Source of the DNA: Petunia secreta
Lineage: Eukaryota; Streptophyta; Magnoliopsida; Solanales; Solanaceae
Direction: 5' to 3'
Assembly (NCBI GenBank): GCA_029990175.1
Contig: JARKIP010000048.1
Location: 25,506,001-25,570,000 of the forward strand
DNA length: 64,000 bases
Under the pieces are notes generated by a model. It ran no database searches, was not told the origin of the DNA, and saw only the letters and a program-made list of their open reading frames with translations. Numbering within the stretch: the stretch's first letter is position 1; each line of letters starts with the position of its first letter. The position numbers and the translations under genes are program-made. This document shows positions 23,645 to 34,363 of the stretch, in pieces.

Positions 23645-26600
23645 TACCACAACCTTTTTTTACCATTGAGCCATTCATTTGTCCAAGCACCAGAAATGGC
23701 CATGCAGAATTTGATTGAAGGTGTTGGCAGCCTATTGTTGAATGATGGATAGAAATGCAGTGCAACTATTGAAGATTCTGAGAAAGAGCCACATCTGTAG
23801 AATGCTGAACCAAGTGATATGATGGCTAATTGGACTTGTGGTCCAAAAGAGACTTGATGAATGAACTCGCTATTTTTGTTTTGGCATCACAGTCAGCTTG
23901 AGGCCCTGAAATGTGTTTTTCACTTTGTTTATGTTTATGTCTTTCAAATAACTCTTTTAAATCCTGCATGTTTACTTTCGTGTTGTATGCCTCCCTAAAT
24001 TAGGTTTTGAATAAACAAATACACTGCATTCCTACCTTATTATTTTGCTATACTTCAATTATTTATGTGCTTTATTATTTGCTTCTGGTTAATATACTTA
24101 CTACTGTTTCAAATTAAAATTAAGAAAATCTGCTTAAACTTGGCTTGTGACCTATAACGAAACAATTGAACAATTTAAGGATGATGCACTGGAAAGTTAC
24201 TTTTTGCACTATCTGGATATTACATTACCGTTAGAACTTCAAACTGGGGCAGCTTTATTTGCCGGCAATTGGAGCCGAAGCAGTTTATCTATACAAATGG
24301 AAGTCCTTTGTTTGAGAAACCATTCAAGAAGATAAGTTGGAAGATGTTGAATACACGAAGAGAAGATTTGAATAGTTTACTTCAAACCGGGGCAATTGGT
24401 GTTGAAGAAGCTCCTTCCTAATTAAGAAGAAGCAACGGAAAAATTTGCACCAAGTTGGCAATATCATTATGTGGAAGAACACTAATCCTGGCAGATATTT
24501 ATGATCAAGTTTGGCCAAATGTAATCAACTCAGATGTTGTCAAGAGATACTATGTCTGAAGCAATCACAAGTTAGCATTGGTTCGAATGTAATCTTTGAT
24601 GTAATGTGAACTACGCGTAACCCGATTCCCAGGGTTGGGATACGTAAGCAACTCATATAGAGCTCGGTTATACTAGTGTAGGAATCCCTTATTTCATCTT
24701 TTATGTAGTTTTGAACTACTTCTGACCTGATTCCTGGAATGGCAACTGGATAAGTAGGAAATCCCCGTCGGATTCGGTCAAAATATTGTAACACTTTAAG
24801 TTTGTTTATCTTCTGACGATGTAATTCCGAACTACGCATCTGGGCAGATGTGTAGGTTTTCCAATTCGGATGCGGTTTCGTACTTAGATTGCCATATTTC
24901 CCCAAAAAAAATCATTATGTAAGCAGAACTACGCACAGTCTGATTCCCATGGAGAGATACGTAGGCGCTCTTAACGGGCTCGACTCTATAATATTAAAAT
25001 TTTTAGTTTCCCCTAAAGCAAGCAACTGGGGCAAAATTTTCAAGACGAATTGAAGATATGGAAGATAGAAACTGGGGCAAATTTTGCAAAAAGAGTTCGA
25101 AGGCATAAAGATTATAACTGGGGCAGATTTTTGCAAAATTGGTATTGCTTATCAAAGGATAAAGTGGCAAAGTTCTAAAAGTATTCAAGATTAGAACAAT
25201 TTGTAGAGAAAAAGGACATTCAGTTTGTTTCAAGATATGTCATGAGTTTGAGTTAAAGCAGAATTTTTAAATGCATTATAACTTTCAGTTGCATATCAAT
25301 GATTATTTGTTTAATATTTTATCAAATTACTTTACGTTGCCTCTATCTTGAAATATTATACAATATTGAGTTCAAAAGTCAAGTCTCTGAGTATAATTTG
25401 CAAGCCCAAGTCTAAGAAGAACGAGGGAGCAGCGGCAGCAAGTTCAAGATGAATCAACACAAATCAAACGCCCCTCCCCAAAACTAACAAATTTTTCTTT
25501 GAGAGCAGAAACAAGAAAGCTTGTAGTGGAAGGATTCTTCATACTATAAATGAACAATTTATTGAATGCGCATCCAAAGTTGCCTTGCAGATTGCGTTGC
25601 ATTGCCTTTTTTATGACTTAAAGCATTATGCTTTGTCATGAGTTATCGCCGAACAGGCGGCATTTGTACCTCTATGACTTTTATTCTAATAGGTGACAAA
25701 GTCGAGGCTTGTTTTGTGTTTTCAAAACTAAGCCAAACAGGGCATCACTTCGTTTCAGGTTATAATCCGCACAAGGCCATCCTTGCCGGATTGTCTCGCC
25801 AATTGATTTATCAATGGCTATCGCACTGACTGCATTTCCGCATTACTTTGCTTTGCACTTGCTTTGAATTATGTCTTCGCCTTTTTTTAAAATTAACGCC
25901 TTGCTTTACTCTTTCAGGTTGACCGTCAGCTACGAGGATTCCCTTTGTTCGACTATCTCGCCTATTGATTCGCCAAATGGCTCTTGCATTGTTCTACATT
26001 CCCGCATTGCTTTTCTTTGAACTTGCTTTAAATTATGTCGTTGCACTTGCTTTAAAATTGATGCCTTGCTTTACGTTTTTCAGGTTGACCACCAGGCAGG
26101 GCTTCTCTCTTGTTTGACTTTCACGCCTGTTGATTCGCTAAATCGCTTTTGCGTTTCTTTACATTTCACGCTAAATTTCCTTGCACTTGCTTTCAATTAT
26201 GACTTTGCACTTGCTTTATGTTATGAACCGATTTACTTTTAGCCTTGCAGGTTAACAGGTCAGCCCCGAGACCCTCCTTGCTTTATGCCGGACCGGATTT
26301 CCAGCTGATTTGTCGACAATCAACCCCAAGACCCTCCTTGCTTCGTGCCCGACCGGCTTGCCAGTTGATTTGTCAAGATGTTCAAATTGCCTTGCACTTG
26401 CTTTCAATTATGACTTTGCACTTTCTTTACATTATAAACCGCTTTACTTTTAGCTTAACAGGTTAACAGGTCAGCCCCGAGACCCTCCTTGCTTTGTGCC
26501 GGACCGGTTCACCAGTCGATTTGTTCGACAATTAACCCAGAGACCCTCCTTGTTTCGTGCCCGATCGACTTGCCAGTTGATTTGTCAAAATTGTTGAAAA

Positions 26601-27194
26601 TGCTTTGCATTATGCCTTCACACTTGCTTTATTGCTTCGCCAGTTGATTGGAAGACAACTTATCAATGATATCGCAACCCGCACTTGAAAATTTTTATTA
26701 TCGATATTTTTCATTTCTTACTTTGATTATCAAAATTTATTAGCAGTTGCTCGCTTACCATTTGTCAAGATTTTACAGAATTTTAGCAGTACCGCAGCAA
26801 CGTATGGAGCAAAACGTGGAACTTTCTCTTAGCAGTGAACTGGGGCAATCGTTGATATGAGCTAGACTCGTCAACGAGGATCTGAAGAATCGCACTCGAA
26901 CAAGCAAATTCTATCCTAATATTTTGTTTCGGACTAGGACGTCAGTTTGAATTCCTTCCTATTCGTGCGTCCTTTCTCTGTCAATCGTGCGAGTCTTTGT
27001 ATTTAAGTGTCGTTGAACTACATATAGCCTGATTCTCTTTCAGCCCGAGATATGTAGGCAACTCGAAAACCGGCGTTCGGCCGTATCCGTAAGCCTCGCC
27101 TTTTGGTCCTTAAAAATCAAAGGTCTTGGTTTTATCGGGACAAAATTGGTTTCTCGTCAACTTCTTTACCCTAAAAACTCTTTCATCCTTTTCC
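23645..27194 (+). other. Element B region after gag: pol deleted, long 3' untranslated region
   Basis: The gag/linker frame resumes after element C (IPQPFFTIEPF) and soon meets stops. No RT, RNase H or integrase motif follows. The rest resembles the 3' region of element E. It contains scattered A(A)CTGGGGCA motifs (for example 24246, 25026, 25070, 25118, 26838). Repeated CACTTGCTTT.AATTATG units occur from 25850 to 26640, with two copies of a 211-bp unit starting GGTCAGCCCCGAGACC at 26258 and 26469. Confidence 0.75.
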
Positions 27195-27210
27195 GGGTAA
27201 AGAGGGGCAG
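27195..27210 (+). other. Polypurine tract of element B
   Basis: GGGTAAAGAGGGGCAG, one base before the 3' LTR at 27212. The same tract is found in element E at 53156-53171. Confidence 0.8.
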
Positions 27211-27211
27211 C

Positions 27212-30200
27212 TGTTGACACCCAATTTCGTCTCGGGGTTTGTCAATTAAAAGTCAATTTATTTTAAATCAAAATTAATTTTGAAAAATTAAAGGTAATTG
27301 ATTAATTTCAAATAAAAGTGGCTAAATTGCAATGCGCAGCCTTGTTTTCAACTTACCCGCGTAATCAGTCTATTTTCCTTTATAATTAATTCTAAAAGAG
27401 GCTAGAATTGCTCTAAGCTTAAAATACAGTCCATTTCAGCAAAACACACATACATACATACATACACTATACGTATATCGGTTCTCCTTTTGCAGCTCTC
27501 AACTACCCGACCCGCCTGGAGCCCTAGACCCGATCCAATTTCCCTAAATCCCATTCGATTTCCCTCCTAATTCAGTGTCAGTCCAAGAAATTTGTACCCA
27601 ATGGTCCCCCCACGTTCCCTCTTCACTTTTTTCATACAAAAGCCTGTTGGTTTCTCGTCTCATCCGTGTATTTTTGAATCAATGTTGAATCAGAGCCATT
27701 GATCATTTTCCTTCGAGATAAGGACGAGAGGGGCACAAATTTGACCCTCTCACCCTTATCTCACAAGGGAAAAGATCAAATAAGTGAGGGTAATTCGGAA
27801 TTTTCAAAACCAAGGTAAAACCCTAAAATCTTTGCTATATATTGTTATGTTTCAGTTTTTCTAAGAGGAGAGGTTGGAAAAAGAGGCAGCAACATATTCA
27901 AGGAAAACGATTATTTTCCCCTTAGTTTTTGTTTGAGTTCATAAAGACACTGCTACTATTTCCGGTTTTTATTTTAGTTTTGCTTTATCGCTTCGTCGTT
28001 ATTCGAGTCATTGACCTCGTTTGAGTCGTCGACTTTGTTCGTGTCGTATTCTTCAGCTCGTCGCCTTAGTTCATTGCTCTGCAAGAGGTAATAACCTTAC
28101 TTTAACCCATTTTCTATTTTTGAATCTAATCTGCCTGAAGTTATATATTTGATGTTAATGTGTTCTTGAATAAATAATGTTGTTTCTGTTAGTACATAAA
28201 CCCATTTTTACATATGTTTTCTTAGCCATTGCTTGAGATTCAATGCTTATTGAAGAAAAAGATCTACTGTAAAAAAAAGGATTTCTTCTAACTTTCTAGT
28301 TTTATTAGTAAGAGTGTGAATGAAAGGTTAAAGTAAAAAGGCTGTGAGGTGATGAAGTTTGGTAGGTTGGGTTTGGTTGAAGTTTGAAGCAGTTAAGAGC
28401 TGTTTCAGGGATGTTTCTTGAGGCTTGGGTTTGGCTTGCAGATTAAGAGAGGGTGGAGAGTGAAAGGAGTTCTGCAGTTTGGTTCATAGATATGTGCAGT
28501 TTATTTGGAGGAAGAGTTCAGGGAGTGTAGTGGTGGTTTGAGGGGTGTAGATAGAGCCTGGATTGAAGTTGTTCCCTGGTGTCTTCAGGTGGTTTGGAGA
28601 AGTTCCTGGAGGTCGAAAGGAGTTTGTTTGAGGCTGGTTATTGGTTCTGCAGTTTTAGGTTAAGCTTGTGTGTTAAGAGAGAAATTATAGTGGAGTTCAG
28701 GGAGTTTCTGGTTGCTGCAGCTAGCTAGAGCATTAGTTTAGTCAAGGTAGTTTAGGAGTTTGTTCCAGGATGCTTTAAGGAAGGTCTGTAGTATGCAGGG
28801 TATGCAGGTGTTTAGTGTAGTTTGTGGGTGCTTAGTTTACGGTCCTGGTGGTTTGCATAGTTGGTTTAGGTGTTGTTTTAGTTTGATGAAAGGGGCTGCA
28901 GGTTTAGGAAGTTTTCAGGGATGTTTTTGGTTTGGATTAGGAGAATAGATGGTGCAGGCGTTGATCTTGCTTGTGTTTGTTAAAGTAGGGTAGTAGATGG
29001 TGCTTAGGTTCTTTCTTTTGAAGTTTGAGAAGTGTGTGAGAGAAGCATCCTGGAGCTATGGTTATCCAGTCAGTTTCAGGTGTAGTTGCTGGAGTTTAAG
29101 AGGAGTAAGGGAGCAGGGGCCGGTTGGTTCTAGTTCTGGTTGGTTCTAGTTAGTATAGGTTCTGGTTCTTTTCTGCAGGTCTTTAAAATGGTTTGTTCTT
29201 TTGGTTCAGTGTTTTTTCAGCTTTGTAATGTGCTGCAGCTCACCTTCTGATCTGGTAGTTGAAAATGAGGGAGTTGTCTGGTATGCAGGGTATGGTTCTG
29301 GTTCTATTTGATTCGGTGCAATTCTGGGGATCATTTAGAGGTGTATAGCAAGCTTAAATTAGTGAAAATACTCTGGAGTTCTTAGTTTTGCTCCAGGTGT
29401 TGTGCAATCTCTCTGTTTAGATCCTGTTTGTCCATGTTCATTGACTTCAGTAGGTAGCTTCATCGACTTGTTTGTTTAGTTAATTAGTTGATAGTTTCAT
29501 AGTTGGTATGTGTATTATGGGTTTGTCTACTATGATTTGCTAGATGATCCTACAATGTTTTGGTTTGTGATATGATAAAGAGTGTTTCCAATGGCATACA
29601 GATTAGTAATGTGCATGGTCATAGCAGATTTCAAGTAAATGCATTTGTTGTAAAGCCTTTGGAATCACTTCTTATATTGTTGGCGTGGCTGCATTTTAAC
29701 TATAAAATTTCAATTGAACGAAAATTGACCATTTGCATATAAGGAATCCTAATAGTCATACGTAAAAGATTCCTCTCGTTAAAATTTGCTATCGGGTAAA
29801 AGGTTTAAAATAAAGTGGCTAATTGCAGTCCATTGTAGGATTGTTAACTTACTTTGACATTTTGCCTTTGGTTTCGGATATTATGACTTTAATTTTCTTT
29901 GTTTTAATAATCATTCTAATTGTTTCTTTGTGAAAACTACTGTATTTAATAATTCCTTCATCATCTCTTTCATATTATATGTAATGATGAATTGAATCTC
30001 TATCTTGGTCTGTTAAGAATGAGATTAGACATTTTAAGAATTGCACCATGACATATTCTTCTCACGTGCGTTCTTTACTGATGCATATTTGCCTTAATTT
30101 GTTTATCAGATTTGCAAGGTTTAGTTTTTCCCTTATTGTTTCTAATTCCTTATCTTCCTTTATTTTCTTGGCATGTAACACCACTTGAGACGAGTTGAAT

Positions 30201-31082
30201 AAAACTCACAAACTGGGAGGGCTACATGCATTTGGAGTTATTTGATCCGCTTCGCATTTTCGGGACTTGAGATCCCCGAAAAATGCAAAAAGAAAATGAA
30301 AACTTATAAATTCAAGGCTCAATGATTAAGTTTGCTAAATCCGGGTTCTACCTTCTAAACCCCTCTTTCACGTCCCTTTAGAAAAACATGTTATAGGAAG
30401 CCCTAAAAACCGGACTAGGACTTTGCATGTTAGAAGTTTTGTAGGATAGCCGCTTTATTAAATTATTATCTTATCGCATGTTTAGAAATATTTATACAAT
30501 TGCTTATCCTGTTTCTTTGGGACGTGCCAATTAGTTTAAGGTATTGAGAACCGTTTGTCAATTAATGAGTGCAAATTAAAAACTCAATTAAATTTGTATC
30601 TTTATTTTATCATTATTTATATTTAAATTATTTATTTATCAATTTACGTATTTTATTAAATATTCAGTTACTTATTTAATTATTTATAATTTATATTTAT
30701 TTATTATCTCTTTACTTATTTATTTATTTATCTATTTACTTATTATTTACTTTTTATTTATTTATCCTGTATTTTTCTTAAATCTCTAAGTTATTTATTT
30801 TATCAAAATTCGTGAAAAACCGCCGGATTAACCGCTTTTAGCGGATTTTTAAAAGTGCTCTTTTAATAAAAAGACCTTCTTTCAAAAATAAAAGAACCAC
30901 TTACCTAAGAATCTCTGAAATTTATTTTTCTTTAAAAAAGGAAAAATGCACTCATTAATTAACTCTTGGTTCCTAATAATCCTTAATTAAGTGGAGACTC
31001 CAAAGAAAACCCTTTGAAGTCTCCATTTTGTTGAAAATACATCCCGATGCATACTTGTGTGCATTTTTGGGAGGGTGCAACA
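27212..31082 (+). repeat. 3' LTR of element B
   Basis: 3871 bp, begins TGTTGACACCC and ends GTGCAACA. Pairs with 9039-12899. Followed by ACGCT, the target duplicate with one mismatch. Confidence 0.95.
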
Positions 31083-31265
31083 ACGCTCCAACTCTTCATT
31101 CAGAGTAGCAAATTGGGCTTCCAGCTCGGCGATTCTGCCCACAAAACCTCTCTTTTGTTCTCCCCAAGCAGCGGTTGCTGCTTGAACTTGTTCTGCTCGG
31201 TCACGCTGGAGATGGATAGCTTGCAGCGCGAGCACCAAGCTCTGCATAAGACCAAGGTGTTAACA
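31083..31265 (-). pseudogene. Element A antisense gene, exon 5, proximal part
   Basis: Minus-strand frame MQSLVLALQAIHLQRDRAE... ending at ELER, where B is inserted. The frame resumes at 9033. The acceptor is either the CAG ending at 31266 (TTTCCTCCCAG) or that ending at 31242 (CTTATGCAG). The first fits the protein alignment with element D better but gives a short, 51-nt intron. Predicted to be coiled coil. Confidence 0.7.
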
Positions 31266-31316
31266 CTGGGAGGAAAGGAAAGATAAGTTACGCGAACGAA
31301 GGTACATAAAACTTAT

Positions 31317-31823
31317 GCGAAGACAGAGGCAGCTGAAACTCCCATCAAACTCATGGGGCTCAAGTTCCGAAGAGCGTGGGCCTCAGCAGACTCGAGCATA
31401 GCATCGAGGGAAGTTACGTCCTCCTTGGTAGGATCCAACAGATTGGCCTTGGGAGCAATTTCAAATGCCCGAGTGTAGAGTTCGAAGCTTGAGCCGAAGT
31501 TCGAGAAGCTTTAACCATGCTTTTGATCAAGCCTTCTCTTGTTTTAGCCTTGTTCTTCCGCTTAGCAGCTTCATGGTCAGACTCCTCTACATTTATCACT
31601 TCGGTCGCTCTAGGGACCTCGGCAGTTGGTTCTGGGGTCACTTCGGAAGCTGGCTCTGGAGCTACCTCGGGAGCCATGGGATGGATCTCCTCGTCGCTGG
31701 GCTCATCGACAAGACCTCGGTGCTTCATGGCCACTGCTTCGGTAGCAGGACTGACAGCCTCCACAACCCGAGGTCCGTTCGCCTTGGTGGCCCTCTTTGA
31801 CTCAACTCTTTTCCTCTTCGAGC
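31317..31823 (-). pseudogene. Element A antisense gene, exon 4
   Basis: Follows the acceptor CCTTCCCCAG at 31824. Encodes a basic then Pro/Glu-rich segment (GSKRKRVESKRATKANG; PEVAPEPASEVTPEP). After a frame disruption near 31490 comes FELYTRAFEIAPKANLLDP and then NLSPMSLMGVSAASVF. The last block corresponds to SDLSLPSQIAFAGFR at the window end in element D. The donor at 31316 reads ATAAGT where GTAAGT is expected, so the splice site is probably mutated. Confidence 0.7.
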
Positions 31824-31910
31824 CTGGGGAAGGGAGGGAAGCAATCTCATAATTATTAGATGAATCAGAAGTAGGTATACATACAAACCGACCTATAAAA
31901 ATGTCGTCAC

Positions 31911-32129
31911 CTTGTGAAGTCCTTTGACCCGATGAGCCCCTAGCTTTCTTATCTTTGGCGAGTTTCTTCGCCAAACTCGCCATTTGATTGACGCCTTCGG
32001 TGGCATCGATCAACTTTTTTTCCTTCTTTTTCTTATCTTTCTTCTTCTCCTCCTTTTCTCCCTCTCCCCTCTCTTCGGTTTCCTCTTCCTCCTCATCTTC
32101 GGCATCCTTCACAGCCCTGTTAGAGAAAC
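31911..32129 (-). pseudogene. Element A antisense gene, exon 3
   Basis: Starts after acceptor TTCCCGTTTAG ending at 32130. Encodes GFSNRAVKDAEDE followed by a long Glu/Lys-rich tract and then VNQMASLAKKLAKDKKARG. Ends at AAG before GTGACG at 31910. The proposed 87-nt intron 31824-31910 keeps the frame whether or not it is removed, so this junction is less certain than the two before it. It is T-rich and ends in a pyrimidine tract. Confidence 0.65.
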
Positions 32130-32213
32130 CTAAACGGGAAGAGAAAGAGAACATCGGGACGCAGTAATTCAAAGCAAGTTTTAAGGAATTATGAGCGTAG
32201 ATATATGACTTAC

Positions 32214-32351
32214 CATGCCTTTTGCATATCCATCGGTTCCCTTTCAAAGCGGCTAAAATCATCCACTGCCGACGTGGACGCGTCTCTTGCTTCATAACCT
32301 CGGCGGCCCATTCAAGCAAATCCCCTGGTAGATCGACTGGAACCTTTTCAG
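32214..32351 (-). pseudogene. Element A antisense gene, exon 2
   Basis: 138 nt between acceptor GATTTGCAG (ending 32352) and donor GTAAGT (32213-32208). Reads LLEWAAEVMKQETRPRRQWM then KGNRWICKRHG, in phase with exon 1 and exon 3 (both introns interrupt after the first base of a codon). The flanking introns are 73 nt (32352-32424) and 84 nt (32130-32213), typical small plant introns with consensus ends. Confidence 0.8.
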
Positions 32352-32424
32352 CTGCAAATCACAAATAGGAAAATAAGCACAAGCTATAGCAATCAAAAGC
32401 CGAAGGGAAAACAATAACACTTAC

Positions 32425-33454
32425 GCTGAGCATTTCACGCTTCGGGAAAGCCAGGCTCGGTTGACAGCAACCTCGTAGGAATAAGCACATAGCGGTCATT
32501 CCAACCTCGATCACCGTGATCTTCACTCTTACTCAGGATGCCGTAGGACCCCCGAGGTAAGAGGGCTACCACCCCGACTTTATGAAAATAGGGGTAATAG
32601 AGGGAGATCAAGTGTTGGAAGGTGAAGGGCAACCCAGTTAATTTTCTTAAGTACTCAAGGGCTTGTACAACCCTCCAGACCCCGGGCCTCAATTAAGCCA
32701 AGCACAAATTGTACGACCTACAAAATGCATCAATTAATGGGTGAACTGGCAAGTTGAATCCTATGGTGAATGGGTATGTGAAGACCGAAGAGTACCCTTC
32801 GACGTGAGTAGAAACAGCCATGTCCGAGGCTGGAACCCTGATCTCTACCTCGGGTCCCCAAGGACAGTCAGTCCGAACAATCTCAATCACGTCTTCGGTT
32901 GTGATACTCGGGGTGACATGAACCGGTATGTTCCTCTTCTTCCCCTTCTGGGCATCGAATTGAGCATGAACCTTCAAGTCCTCGTCATTGTTAAAATTCG
33001 AAGGGATGGCCAACTGAGGGTCTATCTCCACTTCGAGAGGAATCTTCTTCCTCGATTTCTTTGAAGTGCCAGCTTCGGTTTGAGACCCTTCCTTGCTGGC
33101 TTCGGCTTCGCCTCTTTGGCCACTGGCCTCTCTACTCACTTCGGTTCCGCCGGTTGGGCCACCTACCTCTTTGGCACTGGTGACGTCATCCCCCTCAACG
33201 TCATCCCTGCCATCGCCGTGGTCGTCACCACCAACCTCAGCATCGACGTCATAACTAACCTCCGCCTGGTCGCAACCAGCTCTCTCCTTGCGCCGACTAG
33301 GAGCAGTAGCCGTCGACGTAGCTTCTCCACCACCTTCCGCCTCAATCATCTGCAGCGGCGTTACGGTGGGAAAAACATCTCCGCTCATTATTGCGGTGGC
33401 AAAACGATCGGCCCTCTCGCTAGAATCACTAGATCCTTGTCCAGATGTCGCCAT
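32425..33454 (-). pseudogene. Element A antisense gene, exon 1 (Transposase_28-like region)
   Basis: Start ATG at 33454 (MATSGQGSSDSSERADRF). Residues 1-150 are low complexity and acidic. The later part (PFTIGFNLPVHPLIDAFCRS, RPGVWRVVQALEYL, PYFHKVGVVALLPRGSYG, GWNDRYVLIP) resembles the plant Transposase_28 family (PF04195), known from extra ORFs of Tat elements. One in-frame TAA (32695-32693) lies between LCLA and LRPGVW, and a TGA (32437-32435) stands where Trp is usual. Ends at a GTAAGT donor (32424-32419). Product function unknown; the gene is decayed but its architecture is legible. Confidence 0.8.
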
Positions 33455-33583
33455 TGGTGTAGTGTTAGGTTGGGAAAAAAATCAAGATCAAGGAAGCTGG
33501 TTAAAAGATGGAAGTTTTTACTTTTTATGATTTCCACTGTGTGTAAAATATTTTCAGGTGGAGAAGAAGATTGCCGAATGAGG

Positions 33584-33606
33584 TATTTATATGGGATGTA
33601 CACGTG
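33584..33606 (-). promoter_or_regulatory. Minus-strand promoter of the antisense gene: TATA box and G-box
   Basis: Read on the minus strand, CACGTG (33606-33601) is followed by ATCCCATATAAATACC, with TATAAATA at 33591-33584, about 130 nt before the ATG at 33454. CACGTG is the plant G-box core. Spacing fits a TATA promoter with a roughly 100-nt pyrimidine-rich leader. It lies inside the element, not in the LTR, so the antisense gene would have its own promoter. Confidence 0.65.
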
Positions 33607-33810
33607 CAAGTTGCGGAAGCGATGATGACTGTAACGTTAGAGAAAGCGAAAAAGTCGGCGCGGCCGTTCGGTAGCCAACCAACGGTCGCCACGTAATGTG
33701 GAACAATAGTTCAAAAGGCTTGCAACTTTTGAAATTCGTGGGTAGGGTTGAGCCACGTCAGCTTCCCGCTTAAATTCATTTTACTCCTCGGCGACCTCGA
33801 CGCTCACCCG

Positions 33811-33822
33811 AGGAGTGGGTGG
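33811..33822 (+). other. Polypurine tract of element A
   Basis: AGGAGTGGGTGG, 6 nt before the 3' LTR at 33829. Confidence 0.7.
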
Positions 33823-33828
33823 TCTATC

Positions 33829-34358
33829 TGTATTGGACAAAAATTGACGTGCTCGGATAGCACTTTGGCATGACAAACCGAAGACAATCGAACTGATGTT
33901 CCGTGGCAGAAAGACCGAAGTAAGGGATTGAACTATTGAAGTCAAACATCAACGTCACAACCGAAGACGAGCGCCGTAAGCTGAACTTCGGTGACACTCA
34001 CTTCAACCGAATGACGAAGTCATGCCACCGAGGTCATATACTTGAACCTCGGTGGAAGCGCTTCGGTTCCAACGGCTCAGCAGCCCACTACACCGGCCCA
34101 CTAACTTCCCTGATTAATGCCCAGAATGTGGGTAGAGCCCTTCTAGCCTATAAATAGCCTTAGATTTTACCTTGTAATCATTCAGAAATATATACAGAAA
34201 CTCTGGCAAAATTTGTACTCGCTATGATATATTGAAATCAAGCTATTTCCTTGCGTTTTACGATTATTCCTAGCATTTTTATCGACTTTGATACGAAGAT
34301 TTGCTTGTATTCCGACCCAAATTCAATTTATGATCCTAAACTGATTTAGGCCCATACA
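33829..34358 (+). repeat. 3' LTR of element A
   Basis: 530 bp, begins TGTATTGGAC, ends CCATACA, TATA box at 34149-34156; followed by target duplicate AACGT at 34359-34363. Confidence 0.95.
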
Positions 34359-34363
34359 AACGT

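Larger units (their letters stand above)
9039..31082 (+). mobile_element. Element B: Ogre-like (Tat) LTR retrotransposon lacking pol, nested in A
   Basis: The LTRs begin TGTT(G/C)ACACCC and end CAACA. Target duplications GCGCT (9034-9038) and ACGCT (31083-31087) match at four of five bases. Removing nested element C leaves about 15 kb. LTRs of about 3.9 kb, a tRNA-Arg type primer site and the gag type fit Ogre-like members of the Tat lineage. Gag is present but decayed, and no RT, RNase H or integrase is found. The insertion is in exon 5 of A's antisense gene, in the same orientation as A. Confidence 0.94.
1534..34358 (+). mobile_element. Element A: Tat-lineage Ty3/gypsy LTR retrotransposon, outermost of a three-deep nest
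   Basis: The element is bounded by LTRs starting TGTATTGG and ending ATACA. Perfect 5-bp target duplications AACGT lie at 1529-1533 and 34359-34363. Removing nested element B and one duplication leaves about 10.8 kb: LTR, primer site, gag, protease, RT, RNase H, a second archaeal-type RNase H, integrase, spacer, antisense gene, polypurine tract, LTR. The second RNase H and the antisense gene between integrase and 3' LTR are hallmarks of the Tat lineage. The two LTRs differ at about 24 of 530 aligned positions by eye, nearly all transitions, making this an old copy. Gag-pol carries many stops and frameshifts. Confidence 0.96.

Noticed and set aside
24147..25233. Minus- and plus-strand frames after the gag of B.
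   Set aside because: The region aligns with non-coding 3' sequence in E and the frames are not conserved between them.
31465..31852. Plus-strand frames over the antisense gene (also 32741-33625).
   Set aside because: They are opposite-strand shadows of the antisense exons, whose frame, domains and splice sites give the better explanation.
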